The position numbers and the translations under genes were made by a program. The notes under the pieces are model-generated. The model was not told the DNA's origin, searched no databases, and saw only the letters and a list, made by a program, of their open reading frames with translations. A DNA stretch of 64,000 bases from Aestuariivivens marinum (GTDB lineage Bacteria > Bacteroidota > Bacteroidia > Flavobacteriales > Flavobacteriaceae). Each line of letters begins with the position of its first letter. Position 1 is the first letter of the stretch. The stretch is from NCBI RefSeq assembly GCF_022662175.1, contig NZ_JAKMCR010000001.1, positions 620,001 through 684,000 of the forward strand. Direction: 5' to 3'. Of the stretch, positions 60,234 to 64,000 are shown one piece after another.

Positions 60234-61844
60234 ATGAAAACAATACAAACCTTATTAACCATCACTGGAATATCTCTTTTACTTTCCGGCTGTGGAAGCA
60301 CAACGCTAGTAGTATCAACTCCAATTGAAAATATTGATTCTTCGCCATTAAAAGTTTCAGAATTAACAGAAGCTGAAAAACATAACTGGGGCCATCTAGA
60401 TTTGGCAAAAGACACTATACCCGGAATGAGTGTTGATAAAGCTTATTCAGAAATTATTAAAAACAAAAAGGGGAAATCGGTTATTGTTGCAGTTATTGAT
60501 TCGGGTATCGATATCAATCACGAAGATTTAAACGATGTGTTATGGACCAATGAAGATGAAATTCCAAACAATGGTAAAGATGATGACAACAATGGTTATA
60601 TTGATGATATCCATGGCTGGAACTTTTTAGGAGACGGCTATGATGAACAATTGGAAATGGTTCGTATAATTGCAAGTGGAGACACTAGTAATCCTGAATA
60701 TGCTGATGCTGTTGCCGAATATGAAAAAGAATTTGAAAAATGGTCATCCAGAAAGGCACAGTATGACCAAATATCCCAACAAATAAAATTAGCTGACGAA
60801 ACTCTTGTTAAGCATTTTGGTAAAAAGGATTACACAAAAAAAGAAGTTGATGCAATAAATACCGAAGATGAAGACTTAAAGAGAGCTGCACAAATAGCAT
60901 CATACATGTTTAGCAATGGTTTGGATTCTCTTGGAGAGGCTCTTGAAGAAATAGCAAGTGATCTAGAAGGTATTACTGATAGGTTAAACTACAACCTTAA
61001 CAAAGATTTCAAAGGGCGTAAAACTGGCGATAACCCAGATGATTTATCTGATGTTGGTTACGGTAATGGCAATGTTTTACATGTAAAGAAAAGTGAAAGT
61101 CATGGTACACACGTTGCTGGTATTATTGCTGCAGAGCGTAATAATGGTTTAGGGGCCAATGGTGTTGCTAATAATGTTGAGATTATGAGCATAAGAGCTG
61201 TGCCTAATGGTGACGAATACGATAAAGATGTGGCATTGGCTATTCGTTACGCTGTAGACAACGGTGCAAAAATTATTAACGGTAGCTTTGGTAAGAGTTT
61301 TTCACCTCACAGTGATTGGGTACGTGAAGCTATTGCCTATGCCTCTAAAAATGATGTGGTATTTGTACATGCTGCCGGAAACGACAGTAATGATGTTGAT
61401 ACTGCAAAAAACTACCCAGATGACAACCTAAATAACGGTCCAGAAGTATCGAATTCTTATATTAGGGTTGGAGCATTAGCACCAAAATATGGTTCTAACC
61501 TAGTTGCTAGCTTTTCAAATTATGGCAAACAAAACGTAGATGTTTTTGCTCCTGGAGCTAGTGTATATTCTACTACCCCAGAAAACGAATACGGTTCTAA
61601 AGGTGGTACGTCTATGGCGGCACCTGCTGTAGCTGGTGTAGCCGCATTAATTCGTTCATACTACCCAAAATTAAGTGCTGCTCAGGTAAAGAAAATCATC
61701 ATGGATTCTGGTTTGGCACTTAAGACTAAAGTAGTTGTAGGTGGAGACACCAACGATATAAGACCATTTTCAGAATTGTGTAAATCTGGTAGAATAGTTA
61801 ACGCATACAATGCTTTAATTATGGCCTCCAAACTTGATAAATAA
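60234..61844 (+). CDS. S8 family serine protease (subtilisin-like) lipoprotein
   Basis: A 536-residue subtilase. The signal ends in lipobox LLSGC with C20 lipidated. The catalytic triad is D89 (AVIDSGIDINHEDL), H290 (ESHGTHVAGI) and S460 (GGTSMAAPAVAG), with oxyanion N383 (AAGND). About 200 residues separate D89 from H290, far more than the usual 35-45; the insert (about 130-270) is acidic and partly helical. It would act at the cell surface or periplasm. The M1 peptidase lipoprotein follows eleven bases later. Confidence 0.9.
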   Translation: MKTIQTLLTITGISLLLSGCGSTTLVVSTPIENIDSSPLKVSELTEAEKHNWGHLDLAKDTIPGMSVDKAYSEIIKNKKGKSVIVAVIDSGIDINHEDLNDVLWTNEDEIPNNGKDDDNNGYIDDIHGWNFLGDGYDEQLEMVRIIASGDTSNPEYADAVAEYEKEFEKWSSRKAQYDQISQQIKLADETLVKHFGKKDYTKKEVDAINTEDEDLKRAAQIASYMFSNGLDSLGEALEEIASDLEGITDRLNYNLNKDFKGRKTGDNPDDLSDVGYGNGNVLHVKKSESHGTHVAGIIAAERNNGLGANGVANNVEIMSIRAVPNGDEYDKDVALAIRYAVDNGAKIINGSFGKSFSPHSDWVREAIAYASKNDVVFVHAAGNDSNDVDTAKNYPDDNLNNGPEVSNSYIRVGALAPKYGSNLVASFSNYGKQNVDVFAPGASVYSTTPENEYGSKGGTSMAAPAVAGVAALIRSYYPKLSAAQVKKIIMDSGLALKTKVVVGGDTNDIRPFSELCKSGRIVNAYNALIMASKLDK

Positions 61845-61854
61845 CAAATAGTCT

Positions 61855-63684
61855 ATGAAATATAGTCTGTTCTTATTTTTAGGTTTTGTTTTATCTGGAA
61901 TATCTTGTAAATCGCAAAATGGAATTGCAAACGTAAAGACAATATCGACTATAAAACCAGCGTATTGGCAACAGCATGTTGATTATAAAATGGAAATCGA
62001 CATGGATGTTAAAAACTATCAATACAAAGGGAAACAACAATTGGTCTATACAAATAATTCACCCGATATCTTGTATAAGGTGTATTATCACCTTTATTTT
62101 AATGCTTTTCAACCTGGCAGTGAGATGGATGTACATTCGCGAACCGTTCCAGATCCAGATTCGAGAATTGGAGATAGAATTAGTGTTTTAAAGTCCGAAG
62201 AAATAGGCTATATAAATGTAAAGTCCTTAAAACAAAATGGAACAGATTTAAAATATGAAACCGTAGGCACGATATTGGAAGTTGAATTGGCCAATCCTAT
62301 TCAATCTGGTGAAAGTGCAACTTTTAATATGCTTTTCGATGCCCAAGTTCCTGTACAAATTCGTCGTTCGGGAAGAAACAACAATGAAGGTGTTGCATTA
62401 TCCATGGCACAATGGTATCCGAAATTAGCTGAATACGATTTTGAAGGCTGGCATGCCGATCCATACATTGAACGTGAATTTCATGGTGTTTGGGGTAATT
62501 TTGATGTTAAGCTAACTATCGACAAAGATTTTGTTGTTGGTGCTACTGGATACCTACAAAATCCAAATGAAATAGGTCATGGATATGAAAACGGTCAAGT
62601 AAATCGTCCAAAAGGAAATACATTAACTTGGCATTTTGTGGCACCTAACGTACACGATTTTACATGGGCAGCAGATCCAAATTATATTCATGATACCATT
62701 AAGGTCCCTAATGGTCCATCGATGCACTTTTTTTATAAAAGTACCATGCCTAAAGAAAATTTAGAAAATTGGAAAAATTTGCAGCCCAAGGCAGTTGAAC
62801 TTATGCAATTCTATAGCAATAATATTGGTAAATATCCTTACGATCAATATTCTGTAATACAAGGAGGCGATGGAGGTATGGAATATGCCATGTGTACTTT
62901 GATTCTAGGTGAAGGTAAGTTTGATGGTTTGTTTGGAGTTACCGCTCATGAAATGGCTCATACATGGTTTCAGTTTTTATTGGCTACAAATGAGCTGAAG
63001 CACTATTGGATGGATGAAGGCTTTACTGAGTATTTTGGGGAACTTGCAGGAAGCCACATTCTTAATTACAGCTTTAAAGACAAAACAAAAAGTGTTTATG
63101 ATGTGTATCGCTATTTAGCGAAATCTGGGCAAGAACAACCCCAAACCACACATGCCGACAGATTTAATTTTAGGCAGGCCTATTCCATTTCGGCATATTA
63201 TAAAGGCTATGTGTTTTTGGCCCAATTGGCTTATGTTATTGGCAAGGAAAACCAAGAAAAAACCATAAAAAAATATTTTGAAGATTTTGCTTTTACACAC
63301 CCTGTCCCTAACGATATTATTCGCACTGCTGAAAAAGTGTCTGGTTTGGAGCTCGATTGGTATTTAATGGATTTTGCTCAAACCACAAATACTATCGATT
63401 ATGGTGTGAAAGCAATTGAAGGCAGTACTGTCACTTTAGAACGTATCGGTTTAATGCCCATGCCTATAGATGTAACCGTTACATATACCGACGGCAGCAC
63501 CGAAGACTTTTATATTCCTTTGCAAATGATGCGTGGTGAAAAACCAACCTCTGCTCACATAATTAAAGATTGGGCATGGGCCTACCCTACTTACTCTTTC
63601 AAGACTAATAAGCCTGTACAATCTGTTATAATAGACCCAGGTGGTTTAATGGCAGATATAAATTTGGTTAATAATAAAATGTAA
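61855..63684 (+). CDS. M1 family aminopeptidase lipoprotein
   Basis: A 609-residue gluzincin metallopeptidase. The signal ends SGISC with lipidated C18. The zinc site is H365-E366-M-A-H369 and E388 (HEMAHTWF, then MDEGFTEYFGE), the HExxH-x18-E layout of family M1, with the exopeptidase motif in the form GGMEYAM just before it. It follows the S8 protease by eleven bases, so an endopeptidase and an aminopeptidase are made together for extracellular protein breakdown. A strong terminator follows. Confidence 0.92.
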   Translation: MKYSLFLFLGFVLSGISCKSQNGIANVKTISTIKPAYWQQHVDYKMEIDMDVKNYQYKGKQQLVYTNNSPDILYKVYYHLYFNAFQPGSEMDVHSRTVPDPDSRIGDRISVLKSEEIGYINVKSLKQNGTDLKYETVGTILEVELANPIQSGESATFNMLFDAQVPVQIRRSGRNNNEGVALSMAQWYPKLAEYDFEGWHADPYIEREFHGVWGNFDVKLTIDKDFVVGATGYLQNPNEIGHGYENGQVNRPKGNTLTWHFVAPNVHDFTWAADPNYIHDTIKVPNGPSMHFFYKSTMPKENLENWKNLQPKAVELMQFYSNNIGKYPYDQYSVIQGGDGGMEYAMCTLILGEGKFDGLFGVTAHEMAHTWFQFLLATNELKHYWMDEGFTEYFGELAGSHILNYSFKDKTKSVYDVYRYLAKSGQEQPQTTHADRFNFRQAYSISAYYKGYVFLAQLAYVIGKENQEKTIKKYFEDFAFTHPVPNDIIRTAEKVSGLELDWYLMDFAQTTNTIDYGVKAIEGSTVTLERIGLMPMPIDVTVTYTDGSTEDFYIPLQMMRGEKPTSAHIIKDWAWAYPTYSFKTNKPVQSVIIDPGGLMADINLVNNKM

Positions 63685-63705
63685 TTCTTTTCAAAAGTTT
63701 AGCAT

Positions 63706-63734
63706 AAAACCACCTTCTAATAAGGTGGTTTTTT
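63706..63734. terminator. Terminator after the MBL-S8-M1 operon
   Basis: AAAACCACCTT and AAGGTGGTTTT form an eleven-base perfect stem with a five-base loop and T runs on both strands. Confidence 0.85.
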
Positions 63735-63753
63735 AACATAATGAACATAAATA

Positions 63754-63999
63754 TTATCTATACCAATGTTCTTCTTTATACATTTCGGTCTTAGCCACTC
63801 GCTCACGGTTGTACAACAATAAATGAGTTGCATCTGTTTGTTTGCTCCGATAGCCTAAAAGATGAAAAAAAGGCTTTGCAAAAAACTTGGCTACATTTAA
63901 ATTGACCTTTAAAACTCCTTGCTCCTTATTATGCCAAAATATACCTGGTAGGATACTCAATAAATTATCTGCTTTTAATAGCCTTAACCAAACTGATAG
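63754..63999 (-). CDS. C-terminal fragment of an unrecognised protein (5' part beyond window)
   Basis: An open minus-strand frame runs from the window edge to a stop at 63754, about 81 residues. It reads as a mixed hydrophobic/basic C-terminus (WLRLLKADNLLSILPGIFW, FFAKPFFHLLGY, KEEHWYR). The TTG at 63960 is internal, so the start lies beyond the window. The style recalls the C-termini of short-chain dehydrogenase-like proteins but I cannot support a family. Confidence 0.45.
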   Translation of the reverse strand, partial: LSVWLRLLKADNLLSILPGIFWHNKEQGVLKVNLNVAKFFAKPFFHLLGYRSKQTDATHLLLYNRERVAKTEMYKEEHWYR

Positions 64000-64000
64000 C

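Noticed and set aside
1-64000. CRISPR array, rRNA operon or insertion sequence
   Set aside because: No regularly spaced direct repeats with spacers, no rRNA-like sequence and no DDE transposase or terminal inverted repeats were seen.

Overview
The window is a stretch of chromosome from a member of the Bacteroidetes, most likely family Flavobacteriaceae. The evidence is the low-GC DNA; Bacteroidetes-type promoter elements (TAnnTTTG near starts, little Shine-Dalgarno signal); SPII lipoproteins; a type IX-secretion-like C-terminus on a PNGase F homologue; the gene order pdxA / DUF177 / rpmF / fabH / accB / accC with ribE divergent; and an Xer-like tyrosine integrase of the Bacteroidetes type. 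Most of the window is ordinary, densely packed core genome.

Layout. 1-10 kb: 3' end of a MATE efflux pump, two tiny membrane proteins, a 2OG-Fe(II) oxygenase divergent from queD, lpxH, a secreted esterase, an MFS exporter, recJ, a PNGase F-like secreted protein, OsmC and AhpD-like redox proteins. 10-17 kb: rsmI, a DUF5009 membrane protein, a flavobacterial protein of unknown function, tdk-alr, mscL, asd, a secreted M28 peptidase. 17-25 kb: an S9 prolyl oligopeptidase lipoprotein, a lone ABC ATPase, a PurD-like ATP-grasp enzyme, a GNAT enzyme, and the overlapping set FAD oxidoreductase - mtgA - GreA-like protein. 25-34 kb: fatty-acid initiation genes (accC, accB, fabH), rpmF, DUF177, pdxA, ribE, a small proline-rich sorting-signal-like protein, an NhaC antiporter paired with a PLP lyase, and a lipoprotein made of about eleven 12-residue repeats.

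35.0-40.85 kb is the accessory region. A 5.8-kb integrative element sits in the 3' end of a CAU-anticodon tRNA gene. It is bounded by a 13-bp direct repeat and carries 20-bp arm-type repeats inside each end. It encodes a tyrosine integrase, a coupled protein of unknown function, an excisionase-like HTH protein, a small protein, and a two-tyrosine HUH replication initiator preceded by an iteron-like array. Its cargo is a three-gene nuclease operon: an Mrr-type enzyme, a small HNH nuclease and an EVE-HNH fusion. I read it as a small mobile element replicating by the rolling-circle route and carrying modification-dependent restriction; this is the best candidate for an interesting system here.

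41-64 kb returns to core genome: mce, rbfA and a LolC/E-like permease; dusB; lepA; the glycogen operon glgA-glgC-glgB followed by a GH31 alpha-glucosidase; a PhzF isomerase with a cation/proton antiporter; a universal stress protein coupled to a SulP transporter with an unusual C-terminal extension; an MBL-fold hydrolase followed by an S8 and an M1 protease lipoprotein; and a gene fragment at the right edge.
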